Shown: positions 41,128 to 50,962 of the stretch, in pieces
Layout of the letters: each line of letters begins with the position of its first letter
How positions within the stretch are numbered: the first letter of the stretch is position 1
Source: REBR01 sp033721915
Lineage (GTDB): Bacteria > Pseudomonadota > Gammaproteobacteria > Pseudomonadales > Oleiphilaceae
Assembly: GCA_033721915.1 (NCBI GenBank)
Contig: JAWWAC010000011.1
Location: forward strand, 1-64,000
Direction of reading: 5' to 3'
Length of the DNA: 64,000 nt
Position numbers and translations under genes: made by a program
The notes under the pieces: model-generated
The model's input: the letters and a program-made list of their open reading frames with translations, nothing else
Database searches by the model: none
What the model was told of the DNA's origin: nothing

Positions 41128-41309
41128 AGTCCAAAAGAGGACGCATCATCCTCAAATAACTCGCGAAGCACCTGGCACAATAACCCTTGGGACAGGCATA
41201 CACCCGCACGAAGCACCATAAGCCCACTGGGGCAGGTACTCACATCCAGGACAGGCGCACTTTCGGGACAGGCACACTTTCGGACAGGCACACTTTCGGG
41301 ACAGGCACT
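41118..41309 (+). repeat. Cluster C of the GGGACAGGCAC motif
   Basis: Copies at 41118, 41189 (ending CAT), 41249 (variant GGACAGGCGC), 41265, 41282 and 41298, plus a weak form near 41229. The last three are nearly tandem with a 16-17 bp unit GGGACAGGCACACTTTC. All face the tetR/pump operon. Confidence 0.9.
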
Positions 41310-41357
41310 CAACTATGCGGTGATTTTTCAGCTTGTAGTCCATGACTGAAGTTCATA

Positions 41358-41376
41358 TCATGACCGCCGGTCACGA
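41358..41376 (+). promoter_or_regulatory. Palindrome upstream of the pump operon
   Basis: TCATGACC GCC GGTCACGA: 8-bp arms around a 3-bp centre with one mismatch pair, centred 30 nt upstream of the tetR start. TetR-family repressors usually bind such sites at their own promoter, so this is the best candidate operator. Confidence 0.5.
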
Positions 41377-41396
41377 CGGGGTATGGAAATACACGC

Positions 41397-42056
41397 ATGG
41401 GTTATCAGAATGACGCATTTCAGCACAGGGAACAGCGGATACTGGACACCGCACTGAAGCTGTTCCGGGATCATGGCTGGGAGTCGGTGACGGTTGCGCA
41501 GATGGCCGCCCGTGCGGGTATTGGCAAAGGGACTGTTTATCGGCATTTTGCCAGCAAGGAAGCCGTCTATGCCCGCATCGTTCTGGATTTCTCACGCCGC
41601 TGTCTGAGCCGTTATCGTCAGGAACCGATCGGGAGTCGGCCACTGGAAGCGATGCGTCGTATTATCCGCCTGGCCTTCGACCTGCTCAGCGATAATCCCA
41701 TGGAAGTGCAATTGTGCATGCACTGCGAGCGGATGGAGTTCCAGGAGCGGTTGACGGAGGAGACAAGACAGGCCTTCCGTGAGCTGGAGCTGGCCTACCA
41801 GCGGTTATTTAGCAGAATGCTTGAGGCGGCCGTGGCCGCCGGTGAAATTGCTCCCAGGCCCATGGAGCCCCTTTACTGGGGGCTGGATGCCACCTTCCAG
41901 GGGGTCATGGCCCATGTCGCCGGTGGCGGCTTTGGTCCCAGACACCAGGATGTCTCCAGAGAGCGTTATTTTGATCACGTGGCGGACTTTATCATGTCTG
42001 GCATTATTGGCCCTGGTGTCTTCAGGGAAGGCGTCGGGGAGGAGGAAAAACAATGA
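41397..42056 (+). CDS. TetR/AcrR-family regulator of the RND pump operon
   Basis: A 219-aa repressor. The helix-turn-helix is VTVAQMAARAGIGKGTVYRHFASKEAVYARI; the ligand-binding C-terminal domain follows and differs from other regulators in the window. Its stop overlaps the adaptor gene start (ATGA), so it is the first gene of a four-gene operon and probably controls it, with the pump substrate or the hydrolase product as a possible inducer. Confidence 0.93.
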   Translation: MGYQNDAFQHREQRILDTALKLFRDHGWESVTVAQMAARAGIGKGTVYRHFASKEAVYARIVLDFSRRCLSRYRQEPIGSRPLEAMRRIIRLAFDLLSDNPMEVQLCMHCERMEFQERLTEETRQAFRELELAYQRLFSRMLEAAVAAGEIAPRPMEPLYWGLDATFQGVMAHVAGGGFGPRHQDVSRERYFDHVADFIMSGIIGPGVFREGVGEEEKQ

Positions 42057-43132
42057 AAAGCTTACGCAGCTATGGTTCTCTGTTATTGGCGGTGGCTGCA
42101 GTACTGGGCATAGTGCTGTGGATGGCCAGCGGTGAGGTGAGCACCTCACAGGACGACCGGGAAGACATCTGGCGCGACAGCGAATCCCGCCCCTCCAAAG
42201 TCCAGGTGGAGACACTCGCCGCTCAACCCTACCAGCCGGAAGTAGTGTTGCAGGGCCAGGTGGAGCCATGGCAACAGATTACCCTCAGGGCCCGTGTGGC
42301 CGGGGATGTTCAGAGCCTGCCTCCCCTGGGGAAAAAAATCGAACAGGGACAGGCACTTTTAACTCTCTCCGATGAGGCCCGTCAGGCTCAGCTGGAACAG
42401 GCCAATGCGGAACTGCAACGGGCTGAGGCGGACCTGCGGGGTGCGGAAACCCTGCGAGGACGTGACCTGGGCTCGGAAGCGGAGTTGATGAGACTGAAGG
42501 CCGAAGTGGCCCGTGCCCGTACAGATCAGGCCCGTGCCCGGCAGGCGGTGGCAGATCGCCGGCCAAAAGCGCCTTTTTCCGGGGTCATTGATCACCATGA
42601 TGTGGAGAAGGGGGATTACGTCCGTGTGGGGGACTCGCTACTGCAACTGGTGGATGTGTCGCGACTGAAGGCCACCGCCCAGGTGCCACAGCAGAAAGTG
42701 GCTCGTCTTGAAGTCGGGCAACCGGTCCTTTTATCCCTGCTTAATGGCGAGACCCTCAAAGGCGAGCTGAGTTTTATTGCCAGTGCTGCCGACCCTCAGA
42801 CCCGTTCGTTTACTATCGAGGCCAGTGTACAGAACCCCGATAATCTGCGTATTGCCGGCGGCAGTGCCACTCTTCGGATCGCCCAGGAAACCCGGCTGGC
42901 CAGCCGTATCTCACCGGCCTATCTCAGCCTGAATGACCTGGGTCAACTGTCGGTAAAAATTGTCGACGATGAGGATCGGGTACAACAGACCCCGATCCGG
43001 TTGCTCAGTGCGGATAACGAAGGCGCCTGGATTGACGGGCTGCCTCTTAAGGCACGGATCATTACCCAGGGAGCAGGCTTTGTCCGTCCGGGTGAACAGG
43101 TGGAAGCCATTCACGCCAATGACGGAGGCTGA
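42053..43132 (+). CDS. RND efflux periplasmic adaptor (membrane fusion protein)
   Basis: A 359-aa HlyD/AcrA-type adaptor. N-terminal anchor SYGSLLLAVAAVLGIVLWMA, biotinyl-lipoyl-like halves with VVLQGQVEPWQQITLRARVAGDV and KKIEQGQALLTL, a helical hairpin rich in Gln/Ala/Arg (residues about 105-165), then KAPFSGVIDHHDVEKGDYVRVGD-type core with APFSGVIDHHDVEKGDYV. Docks the inner-membrane pump to an outer-membrane channel, which is not encoded here. Confidence 0.95.
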   Translation: MKSLRSYGSLLLAVAAVLGIVLWMASGEVSTSQDDREDIWRDSESRPSKVQVETLAAQPYQPEVVLQGQVEPWQQITLRARVAGDVQSLPPLGKKIEQGQALLTLSDEARQAQLEQANAELQRAEADLRGAETLRGRDLGSEAELMRLKAEVARARTDQARARQAVADRRPKAPFSGVIDHHDVEKGDYVRVGDSLLQLVDVSRLKATAQVPQQKVARLEVGQPVLLSLLNGETLKGELSFIASAADPQTRSFTIEASVQNPDNLRIAGGSATLRIAQETRLASRISPAYLSLNDLGQLSVKIVDDEDRVQQTPIRLLSADNEGAWIDGLPLKARIITQGAGFVRPGEQVEAIHANDGG

Positions 43133-43138
43133 CAGACC

Positions 43139-46100
43139 ATGTTTACCCTGATTCACGCCGCCATCAATCGCAGCCGCACTACACTGCTAACACTGCTGTT
43201 TCTGGTCATTGGCGGCATGGTGGCTTTCGCTTCCATCCCCAAGGAAGCCAACCCCGATATCACCATACCGATGATTTACGTGTCATTGACGCTGGAGGGC
43301 ATCAGTCCGGAAGACGCCGAACGGCTTCTGGTGCGCCCCATGGAGCAGGAGCTGCGCTCACTGGAAGGGGTTCAGGAAATGCGCAGCACGGCATCGGAAG
43401 GTCATGCCTCGGTGATGCTGGAATTTGATGCCGGCTTCAACCCGGAGCTGGCACTTCAGGATGTGCGGGAAAAAGTGGACACCGCCCGCAACAAGCTCCC
43501 CTCGGAAGTGGACGAACCCCGGGTGCATGAAATTAATGTGGCCCTGTTTCCCGTTCTTTCCATCGGTCTTTCCGGCCCCCTGTCGGAATCGGAACTGATC
43601 TTTATCGCCCGTGAATTGCAGGACCGCATCGAAGGCATCAATCAGGTGCTGGAAGTGGACATCGCCGGCGACCGGGAAGACATGATGGAGATCGTGGTGG
43701 ATCCCCAGGTGCTGGACAGCTACGGGCTGGATTACAACCAGCTGGGCAACCTGGTCGCCCGAAACAACCGCCTGGTGGCCGCCGGCAGTCTGGATACCGG
43801 GGCCGGACGCATGACCATGAAAGTCCCGGGAGTGATTGAGAACCTGGAAGACGTCCTCAGCATGCCCATCAAGATTGAGGGGGACACGGTGGTCACCTTT
43901 GGCGATGTGGCCACCCTGCAAAGGGGCTTCAAGGACCCCAAGGGCTTTGCCCGCATCAATGGTCAGCCGGCGGTGGTATTGGAGGTCTCCAAGCGCACAG
44001 GCGCCAACATCATCGAGACAGTGGGACAGGCACAGGCTCTGATGGACGAGGCAGCCCGCTTTCTGCCCGATGAAGTGGAAGTGCAGTACATCATGGACCA
44101 GTCGGAGGAAGTGCGGAACATCCTTGGTGACCTGCTCAACAATGTCCTGACTGCCATCGTTCTGGTCATGATCGTCATTGTGGCCACTATGGGATTGCGT
44201 TCGGCACTGTTGGTGGGGCTGACCATTCCGGGGGCCTTCCTGGCGGGCATATTGCTGATCTGGGGTCTGGGCTACACCATGAATATCGTGGTGCTGTTCA
44301 GCCTCATTCTCGTAGCGGGCATGCTGGTGGACGGGGCCATTGTGGTCTCCGAGCTGGCAGACCGGAACCTCTCGGACGGGCAGACCCCGGCGAATGCCTG
44401 GGGCGCCGCCGCCAGCCGAATGGCCTGGCCGGTTATTGCTTCTACAGCCACCACGCTGGCGGTGTTCCTGCCCCTGCTGTTCTGGCCCGGCACGGTGGGG
44501 GAATTCATGAAATTCCTGCCAATAACGGTGATTCTCTGTCTGCTGGCTTCATTGGCCATGGCGCTGATCTTCCTGCCGGTGATGGGCGCTGTAAGCGGAG
44601 GCCGGCGTGTTCGTCTGCCCAGTAAGCAGGGCGCTGGCGGACGGATGTACCGCCGACTGCTACGGCGAATACTGGAACGTCCCCTGGGCAGTCTGATGGT
44701 GATACTGGGGATTATCGGCCTGATCTACGCTGCTTATGGCAAGTTTAACCATGGCGTGGAGTTTTTCCCCAGCGTGGAACCGGATTCGGCACAGGTCTGG
44801 GTTCGTGCTCGGGGCGACCTGTCCGTATATGAAAGGGACGCACTGGTGCGCCAGGTGGAGAAGCGACTGCAGGGCATGCAGGAGGTCAAGGCCCTGTACG
44901 CACGTTCTATGGTCAGCCCCAGCACCCGCATGGCGCCGGATGTGGTGGGCACATTGCAGTTTCAGTTCCAGGACTGGGATGAGCGTCGCCCCGCCAGTGC
45001 CATATTGGCGGACATGCGAGAGCGTACCCGGGATATTCCCGGCATTGTGCTGGAATTCCGGGAGCAGGAGGAGGGCCCGGGGGGTGGCAAACCCATTGAG
45101 CTGAAGATCAGTGGCAATGACGGTGATGCCCTGTCGCGCTACATGGAGACTCTGCGGGAGACCATGGACAGCACCGGTGGCTTTATTGATGTGGAAGACG
45201 ATCGCAGCCTGCCCGGCATAGAGTGGCGACTGCAGGTGGATCGTGAAGCCGCTGCCCGTCTCGGCGCGGATGTGCTCAGTGTTGGAAACGCTGTGCAGTT
45301 GGTCACGAACGGCCTGATCCTGGCCACTTACCGTCCTGAGGAGGTGCGGGACGAGGTGGATATACTGGTCCGCATGCCCCGCAACGACCGCACACTGGAT
45401 CAGTTCCAGCGCCTGACGCTGAATACCGACCGCGGTCAGATGCCACTCTCCCATTTTGTTACCCGGGTGCCGGCCGACAAAATCGGGACACTGCGACGGG
45501 TGGATGGACAGCGAACACTGACACTGCAGGCGGACGTTGCGGAAGGGGCGCAGGCCACTGAGCGGTTAAGGGCGTTGCAGGAGAACATGCCTGAACCTCC
45601 CGAGGGCATACGGGTCAGAGTGGGCGGTGAGGACGCAGACCAGCAGCAGGCGGCCAACTTCCTGGTCAGTGCCTTCGCCGTGGCCATCTTCCTGATGTTT
45701 CTGATACTGGTCACCCAGTTCAACAGCCTCTACCAGGCCATTCTGGTCCTCTCAGCCATACTGCTCTCCACCGCCGGTGTATTGCTGGGGCTGATGCTCA
45801 ATGCCCAGTCCTTCGGCATCGTCATGGTGGGCATGGGCATCATTGCCCTGGCGGGAATCGTGGTGAACAACAACATCGTATTGATCGACACCTACAACCA
45901 GATGCGACGGGAAGGCCTGGACGCCTTTAACGGCGCCCTGGAAACCGGCTGCCTGCGTCTGCGTCCGGTGCTGCTCACTGCCATCACCACCATACTGGGC
46001 CTGATGCCCATGGTGATGGGAGTCAATGTGGACCTGCTGACACCAGAGCTGGGTATCGGTGCCCCCTCCACCCAATGGTGGACCCAGCTTTCAAGCGCCA

Positions 46101-46234
46101 TCGCTGGTGGTCTGGCTTTTGCCACTATACTGACCCTGTTACTGACACCAGCGCTGCTGGTGCTGGGCGAGCGAAGCGGCAACGCCTGGCGCCGTCTGTG
46201 GCAACGTAATGTCCAAAATGAGGAAACCCCATGA
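43139..46234 (+). CDS. RND-family efflux pump inner-membrane permease
   Basis: A 1031-aa proton-driven exporter of the AcrB/HAE family: twelve helices with two large periplasmic domains (residues about 40-330 and 560-870). Characteristic parts include FASIPKEANPDITIPMIYVS, DVREKVDTARNKLP, VDGAIVVSELADRNL in helix 4 (the AcrB-like Asp-rich proton relay region) and GIIALAGIVVNNNIVLIDTYNQMR. Outer-membrane channel absent. Its stop overlaps the hydrolase gene by ATGA. Substrate unknown. Confidence 0.96.
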   Translation: MFTLIHAAINRSRTTLLTLLFLVIGGMVAFASIPKEANPDITIPMIYVSLTLEGISPEDAERLLVRPMEQELRSLEGVQEMRSTASEGHASVMLEFDAGFNPELALQDVREKVDTARNKLPSEVDEPRVHEINVALFPVLSIGLSGPLSESELIFIARELQDRIEGINQVLEVDIAGDREDMMEIVVDPQVLDSYGLDYNQLGNLVARNNRLVAAGSLDTGAGRMTMKVPGVIENLEDVLSMPIKIEGDTVVTFGDVATLQRGFKDPKGFARINGQPAVVLEVSKRTGANIIETVGQAQALMDEAARFLPDEVEVQYIMDQSEEVRNILGDLLNNVLTAIVLVMIVIVATMGLRSALLVGLTIPGAFLAGILLIWGLGYTMNIVVLFSLILVAGMLVDGAIVVSELADRNLSDGQTPANAWGAAASRMAWPVIASTATTLAVFLPLLFWPGTVGEFMKFLPITVILCLLASLAMALIFLPVMGAVSGGRRVRLPSKQGAGGRMYRRLLRRILERPLGSLMVILGIIGLIYAAYGKFNHGVEFFPSVEPDSAQVWVRARGDLSVYERDALVRQVEKRLQGMQEVKALYARSMVSPSTRMAPDVVGTLQFQFQDWDERRPASAILADMRERTRDIPGIVLEFREQEEGPGGGKPIELKISGNDGDALSRYMETLRETMDSTGGFIDVEDDRSLPGIEWRLQVDREAAARLGADVLSVGNAVQLVTNGLILATYRPEEVRDEVDILVRMPRNDRTLDQFQRLTLNTDRGQMPLSHFVTRVPADKIGTLRRVDGQRTLTLQADVAEGAQATERLRALQENMPEPPEGIRVRVGGEDADQQQAANFLVSAFAVAIFLMFLILVTQFNSLYQAILVLSAILLSTAGVLLGLMLNAQSFGIVMVGMGIIALAGIVVNNNIVLIDTYNQMRREGLDAFNGALETGCLRLRPVLLTAITTILGLMPMVMGVNVDLLTPELGIGAPSTQWWTQLSSAIAGGLAFATILTLLLTPALLVLGERSGNAWRRLWQRNVQNEETP

Positions 46235-47133
46235 ATCCGATCAGCCCGCAAACCGTCGCTGCAAACGGCCTGGAATTCTGTGTCGAGCAGCGCGGAGACC
46301 CCAAGGGTGAGCCATTGATCCTGATCATGGGCCTGGCTGCCCAGCTCACGCTCTGGCCTGAGACCATGCTTGAGCGCTATGTCCAGGCCGGCTTCCGGGT
46401 GATTCGTTTCGATAACCGGGACATCGGCCTTTCCTCGGAGATCAAGGCGCGACTCCAGGGCAAGCCCCTCACCGCCATGGCCCGCTACAAGCTGGGTATG
46501 ACTGTCCCGGCACCCTACAAACTCTATGATATGGCAGAAGACGTTGTGGGACTGATGGACGCTCTGGATATCCCTCAGGCTCACATCAAGGGTGTTTCCA
46601 TGGGCGGTATGGTCGGCCAGATACTGGCTGCCCGCTACCCGGCCCGGGTCAAAAGCCTTACGCTGGTGATGACGTCCAACAACAGCCGCAAGCTCCCCAT
46701 GCCCGCCCCCAAGGTGATCTGGGGCCTGCAGGGCAGCAACATCAAAGGCCACCACGAGAACGCCGCCGTTGCCCGCAGTCTGGCGTTGTGGCGCAATATT
46801 CAGAGCCCGCTCTATCCCAGGGATGAAAAGGAGCTGGCTGAACGCATACGCAGCGACTACCGTCGCAGCTATCGCCCCGGCGGCATACTCCGCCAGATGC
46901 GCGGTATCCTCGCCACCGGAGACCTTTCCACCATCAGCCGTGGCATCCGAGTCCCCACCGCCATCATCCATGGCAAGGCGGATCCGTTGGTTCGCCCCGT
47001 GGCAGCCAAGCAGCTTCAGGCACTGATCCCGGGGTCAAAACTGCACTGGATCCAGGGTATGGGCCATGACATGCCCGAGCCATTGATGGACGAACTGACC
47101 ACCCCCACCCTGAAGCTGGCCGGACGGACCTAG
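46231..47133 (+). CDS. Alpha/beta hydrolase co-encoded with the RND pump
   Basis: A 300-aa alpha/beta-fold hydrolase. Oxyanion region LILIMGLAAQLTLWP, nucleophile elbow GVSMGGMVGQILAARYP (Ser in GXSXG, residue about 125), catalytic His in GMGHDMPEPL. Family members include esterases, lipases and haloalkane-type hydrolases. Translational coupling to the pump (ATGA) implies that it handles the same compound, for instance hydrolysing an ester before or after export. Confidence 0.93.
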   Translation: MNPISPQTVAANGLEFCVEQRGDPKGEPLILIMGLAAQLTLWPETMLERYVQAGFRVIRFDNRDIGLSSEIKARLQGKPLTAMARYKLGMTVPAPYKLYDMAEDVVGLMDALDIPQAHIKGVSMGGMVGQILAARYPARVKSLTLVMTSNNSRKLPMPAPKVIWGLQGSNIKGHHENAAVARSLALWRNIQSPLYPRDEKELAERIRSDYRRSYRPGGILRQMRGILATGDLSTISRGIRVPTAIIHGKADPLVRPVAAKQLQALIPGSKLHWIQGMGHDMPEPLMDELTTPTLKLAGRT

Positions 47134-47459
47134 TTGCAAGTGCACAACCCCCTGATTCCAGCCTGGCAGACAATGTGCAAAGTGGCTTAAGGACAGGCAC
47201 CTCCAGTGGGAGGTAAAGAAAGAGGTAAAGACATAAAGCATAAAGGACAGGCACTGCAATGGCACTGCAATATCAAGGACAGGCATTGCGCAGTAGGAAC
47301 ACTCTTTCGTGGGATATTCAGGGGCATAATTCGCTGCAAGATTGGATCGTTGTTACCTGATTGCTTCAAATCTCAGCCCAAGCCCCCAGGTGGGCGGAAT
47401 TACAGGCACGGAAAGTACCTGGCAGGGGCACCAGTTTGTGTATTTGAATGAGGGTGGGG
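47134..47459. other. Gap between the hydrolase and transposase genes
   Basis: 326 nt with no supported gene. The left half holds motif cluster D; the right half (47300-47459) is lower in GC and may be a terminal region of the transposase element, but I see no clear inverted repeat or hairpin end. Confidence 0.55.
47191..47286 (+). repeat. Cluster D of the GGACAGGCAC motif, three copies
   Basis: GGACAGGCAC at 47191, GGACAGGCACT at 47245 and GGACAGGCAT at 47277, all in one orientation, lying between the hydrolase gene and the 3' end of the transposase gene. A truncated GGCACT repeat is also present near 47261. Confidence 0.85.
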
Positions 47460-48425
47460 TCAGGCAACTTTCAGTGGTACCCGGTGTGCTCGTCTCGAGT
47501 GTCTGCGGTGGTATTGCGCTTCAAACTGGTGAGCCTGGGTAAGCCAGTCAGCTTCAGTAAGCCCCAATCGAGTGAGAATCGGCTTGACCAGTGGCGATAT
47601 TGCACCCTGTTTTCTCGGGTCAATGGCCCGGCCGGTATAGTCGACCAGTTTCATGTAGGCGAGATAGTGGAAAGGTATCCCGGTTTTTTTGGTGCTGGTG
47701 GTGCTCTCTTCAAAATGAAGCAGGGGTTTCAAGGGGAGTTTTGAATAGTTAAGGGCCCGCTGGCCATGCATGGCATGGGAGAGGCTGGCTCGCGGTTGGA
47801 TGCGCTCCTGAATGCTGGTGTGGTCGGAGGTTTCCGGTGTGTCGGCTATACCAGCCCGAATGGGGTTGAGATCCACGTAGGCCATACAGGACAGCAAGGC
47901 CTCTTCATTTAGAAGAGGCTGGCTTTTGAAGCGGGCTTCCCAGAAGTGGCCAGTGACCTCGTCCTCTTTGTTGGCTTGACGGGCAATGGGCTCATTCAGG
48001 CATTTCATGAACCAGCTGAGATCGGTCAGATTTTTTCGGTAGAGAGTGGCGAGGTCCGCGACAGTCTCCTGTTCAGCGGCGGAAAGGGCATTGCCTGCCA
48101 GATGCCTTTGAACCAGTAACGGGCCCTTATACAGGGAGGTCCAGCGTTTCAGAACCTCATCCGTTGTCCATTCTTCGGCTTGTTCCGGGCACAGCTTTAC
48201 CACCAGGTGGTAATGGTTGGGCATCACTGCGTAGGCACAAAGATCGATAGTAAAGATGGAGGCCAGCAGGTGAATCCTGTCTTCAATCCATTGCCGTCTA
48301 TACTCGTAGCTTTTACCGGTGTGATGATCCTTGCCACACAGAAAGCTTCGGCGCACACAGCGGCACATAAGGTGATAGTAGGGGGTGTCAGACAGGGAGA
48401 TCTGCTGGTGGCGAGGTTGCGTCAT
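47460..48425 (-). mobile_element. IS200/RAYT-like Y1 transposase
   Basis: A 321-aa HUH-type (Y1) transposase. The HUH motif is HYH at residues 71-73 (YAVMPNHYHLVVKL), and the catalytic Tyr is in MAYVDLNPIRAGIAD near residue 183, the signature shared by REP-associated tyrosine transposases. GC content is lower than in the flanking genes. Such enzymes are usually single-copy and linked to short intergenic repeats; here the GGACAGGCAC cluster lies next to its 3' end. No second ORF or clear terminal palindromes were seen. Confidence 0.85.
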
Positions 48426-48592
48426 GGCAATTTCCTTATTGCGATGGCTGTTATGCGAAAATAACCAAACGTCAATTAACTGTCAATGCATACAGATTTG
48501 TTGATTCAGCGACAAAAATCCCAGGACCTTCAAGCCGGTGGAATCAACCAGTCAGGCAACACATTTAAAGCAAACGATTTTCCATCTGGCTT

Positions 48593-49618
48593 CTACAGGC
48601 AGATCGTCTCACCGATAGCCATTAACCGCCTTGGTATGGTCGAGGAGGCCGCCAGGAAGCGTCTTGGTGGTTCGTCCATGGGTTCGGTGGTCAGGCGAAT
48701 ACTGCCCCAGTGCATTGGGATGGCGTGACGGGCGCGGAGCTGGCCGGCGATCTGAAGGGCTTCTTCCGGGGTGGCATGGACACAGTGCATTAGTCGCCGG
48801 GGCTCGTAGGCGCCAATGGGGACCATGGCCACGTCGAACGGTCCCAGCCGCTCACCGACCTCATCAAATACCGGACCCTGAGCGGTATCACCGGAAAAAT
48901 GGCACTGCCAGTACCTGTCTTCCTCAAGCTCCTCAAAGTGCCTGTCCTTGTCCTTGATTTCATCGCGGATGGCGAAGCCGCACCAGAGGGTTTGGTTCAT
49001 GTCTGTCAGTCCGCGTCGGGCCATGTGTAGTGCGGGGGTGGCGGTGACAGTGATTCTTCCGTGGTGGAAACTGTCGTACCAGTCCAGTTCATGGATTCTG
49101 GAAAAGCCGCAGGCTTTCAGTAGTCGACCCAGTCCCAGTGGCACCAGCACCTGGGCATTGGGAAATCGACTGGCCAGTATCTGCAGACTCGCCCGGTCCA
49201 GATGGTCGTAGTGATTATGGGAGATCAGTATCAGATCCAGTGATGGCACCTGGTGGGCTCTGAGTGCTGGTGGTACCAGACGTTTCGCGGCCGGTGAGGC
49301 GTAATCGCTGAGAAACGGGTCCGTGAGGATATGGCACCCATGGAGCCTGAGCAAAAAACTGGCGTGGCCCAGCCAGGTCAGTGTCCGTTTGGAAGAAGGG
49401 TTTTCCAGACCCTGCAGGGTCTGCTCCGTATTGAGGCGGTGATCGTCACTGAAAGGTGAGCGTTCATGACGCAGGCGCCACATATCCCGGGCAAACCGGG
49501 CGAATGCCGCTGCGACCGACAGGGAGTTGCGGTGCCACTGTGGGTTGCCCGGAGGGTTGCGAAAACCGTCAGGGCAATGGTGTGAGCGGCTGGGGTCGTA
49601 GTGGGGATTGTTGGCCAA
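48593..49618 (-). CDS. Metallo-beta-lactamase-fold hydrolase, NAPE-PLD-like
   Basis: A 341-aa MBL-fold protein. The zinc motif is LISHNHYDHLD (HXHXDH), with later ligands in FSGDTAQGPVFDE and MHWGS. The N-terminal HRLNTEQTLQGLENPSSKRTL block and overall order match the NAPE-PLD/RomA-like branch (L-ascorbate/phospholipase-like). Natural substrate unknown. TTG at 49618 has AGGAG 8 nt upstream; no ATG gives a better start. Confidence 0.88.
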   Translation of the reverse strand: MANNPHYDPSRSHHCPDGFRNPPGNPQWHRNSLSVAAAFARFARDMWRLRHERSPFSDDHRLNTEQTLQGLENPSSKRTLTWLGHASFLLRLHGCHILTDPFLSDYASPAAKRLVPPALRAHQVPSLDLILISHNHYDHLDRASLQILASRFPNAQVLVPLGLGRLLKACGFSRIHELDWYDSFHHGRITVTATPALHMARRGLTDMNQTLWCGFAIRDEIKDKDRHFEELEEDRYWQCHFSGDTAQGPVFDEVGERLGPFDVAMVPIGAYEPRRLMHCVHATPEEALQIAGQLRARHAIPMHWGSIRLTTEPMDEPPRRFLAASSTIPRRLMAIGETICL

Positions 49619-49700
49619 AGGCGATCACTCCTGCATGAGTCCCTGTCAACACCGGGCCTGCACTTCAGGCCCGGCTACCAATAAGCCCCTTGGGCGGCAT

Positions 49701-50933
49701 TCAGGCTCGACGCGGCTTGATGGCGTGCAGCCCCAACTGCGTGATGGCGCCGCCGACCGTAAACCAGGCACTTTGCTTGGGCTTGGTGTTTTTGCCCGCA
49801 GCCAGTCTTGCCAGCTGAGTTTCATAGAAGGTAATGTCCAGCATAAAGGCCTTGTCCAGACCTTTGAAGCCGGTGCTGGGCCTTTTCAGCGTCAGGCTGA
49901 TGCTGTTGTCCGCCAGCAGATCTCGGGGCCAGGCCGGAGCCACGGCCACCGGGCGGGCCAGTCCGATCAGGTCGGTTGCGCCGCTGCTGAGCGCGTCACT
50001 CATGGCAGCACCGGAGCGGAAACCGCCGGTGACCATAAGGGGCACGGAGGTATGCTGGCGCACGGCTTCTGCGTACTCAAGGAAGTAGGCTTCCCGTTTA
50101 CGAGTGGACTCCGCCACCTTGTGGCCGGTCATGGCCGGGGATTCGTAAGTGCCTCCGGAGATCTCGATCAGGTCGATTCCTGCCTCGGACAGAGCCCTCA
50201 CCACGTCCATGGACTCCCCTTCACTGAAGCCGTCCTTCATGAAATCCGCTGAGTTGAGTTTGATGCCAATGGGGAAGTCCTCACCCACTTCCTGACGGAT
50301 GGCCTGATACACAGAAAGCACAAAGCGGCGGCGATTCTCAGGGCTGCCGCCCCATTGATCGTCCCGTTGATTGTGACGGGGCGAGAGAAACTGGCTGACC
50401 AGATAGCCGTGGGCGCCGTGGATCTGTACGCCGGAAAAACCGGTTTCTTTGGCCTTGCCGGCAGCGTAGGCGAACTCCCCGATAATCACCTGGATCTCTT
50501 CCTCGCTCAGGGCTCGAGGCTTGGCAAACATCTTCTCCAGCCCCCGTCCCAGGGGAATGGCGGAGGGGGAAACCGGCTGAGGGTTGAGAAAGCGGGGGAT
50601 TTGTTTGCCCGGGTGGTTGAGCTGCATCCACAAACGACTGCCGTTGACCTGCCCTTCACTGGCCCAATGGCGGAAAGCTTCCAGATCGCTTTGCTGGTCC
50701 AGAACGACGTTTTTTGGCTCCCCCAGTGCCTGTCGGTTGATCATGACGTTACCGGTCATGGACAGGCCCAGGCCGCCTTCTGCCCATGTGCGGTAAAGCC
50801 TGGCCAGCCCCGGCGTGGGGTTGTGTTGGCGGTCGCCAAGCTGCTCGCTCATGGCGGATTTGGCCAGGCGGTTCTTGAGGGGGGCACCACGCTGTAGTGG
50901 CAGGTCACTGTTGAGGGTAATGGCGTCTGTCAT
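49701..50933 (-). CDS. Old-yellow-enzyme family NADH:flavin oxidoreductase
   Basis: A 410-aa FMN-dependent TIM-barrel reductase. Motifs: RGAPLKNRLAKSAMSEQ, QLNHPGKQIP, GVQIHGAHGYLVSQFLSPRHNQRDDQWGG and TGGFRSGAAM, GLARPVAVAPAWPRDLL. Length fits the long (2,4-dienoyl/NADH oxidase-like) group rather than NemA. Acts on enones, nitro compounds or similar electrophiles. Preceded by a TetR gene, 30 nt away, like nemRA-type pairs. Confidence 0.9.
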   Translation of the reverse strand: MTDAITLNSDLPLQRGAPLKNRLAKSAMSEQLGDRQHNPTPGLARLYRTWAEGGLGLSMTGNVMINRQALGEPKNVVLDQQSDLEAFRHWASEGQVNGSRLWMQLNHPGKQIPRFLNPQPVSPSAIPLGRGLEKMFAKPRALSEEEIQVIIGEFAYAAGKAKETGFSGVQIHGAHGYLVSQFLSPRHNQRDDQWGGSPENRRRFVLSVYQAIRQEVGEDFPIGIKLNSADFMKDGFSEGESMDVVRALSEAGIDLIEISGGTYESPAMTGHKVAESTRKREAYFLEYAEAVRQHTSVPLMVTGGFRSGAAMSDALSSGATDLIGLARPVAVAPAWPRDLLADNSISLTLKRPSTGFKGLDKAFMLDITFYETQLARLAAGKNTKPKQSAWFTVGGAITQLGLHAIKPRRA

Positions 50934-50962
50934 GAGGACTCCGTTGGCAGGTAGGCATGGGT

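Larger units (their letters stand above)
40975..41396. other. Gene-free region filled with tandem and dispersed repeats
   Basis: About 420 nt between sco and the tetR gene with no supported gene. It holds the 7-bp tandem array, motif cluster C and, at its right end, a palindrome that probably regulates the pump operon. Minus-strand reading frames here translate the repeats into low-complexity LGPWALG runs and are rejected. Confidence 0.75.

Noticed and set aside
41030..41312. Minus-strand ORFs encoding LGPWALG-type low-complexity protein
   Set aside because: They are translations of the 7-bp tandem array and motif cluster, with no start signal.
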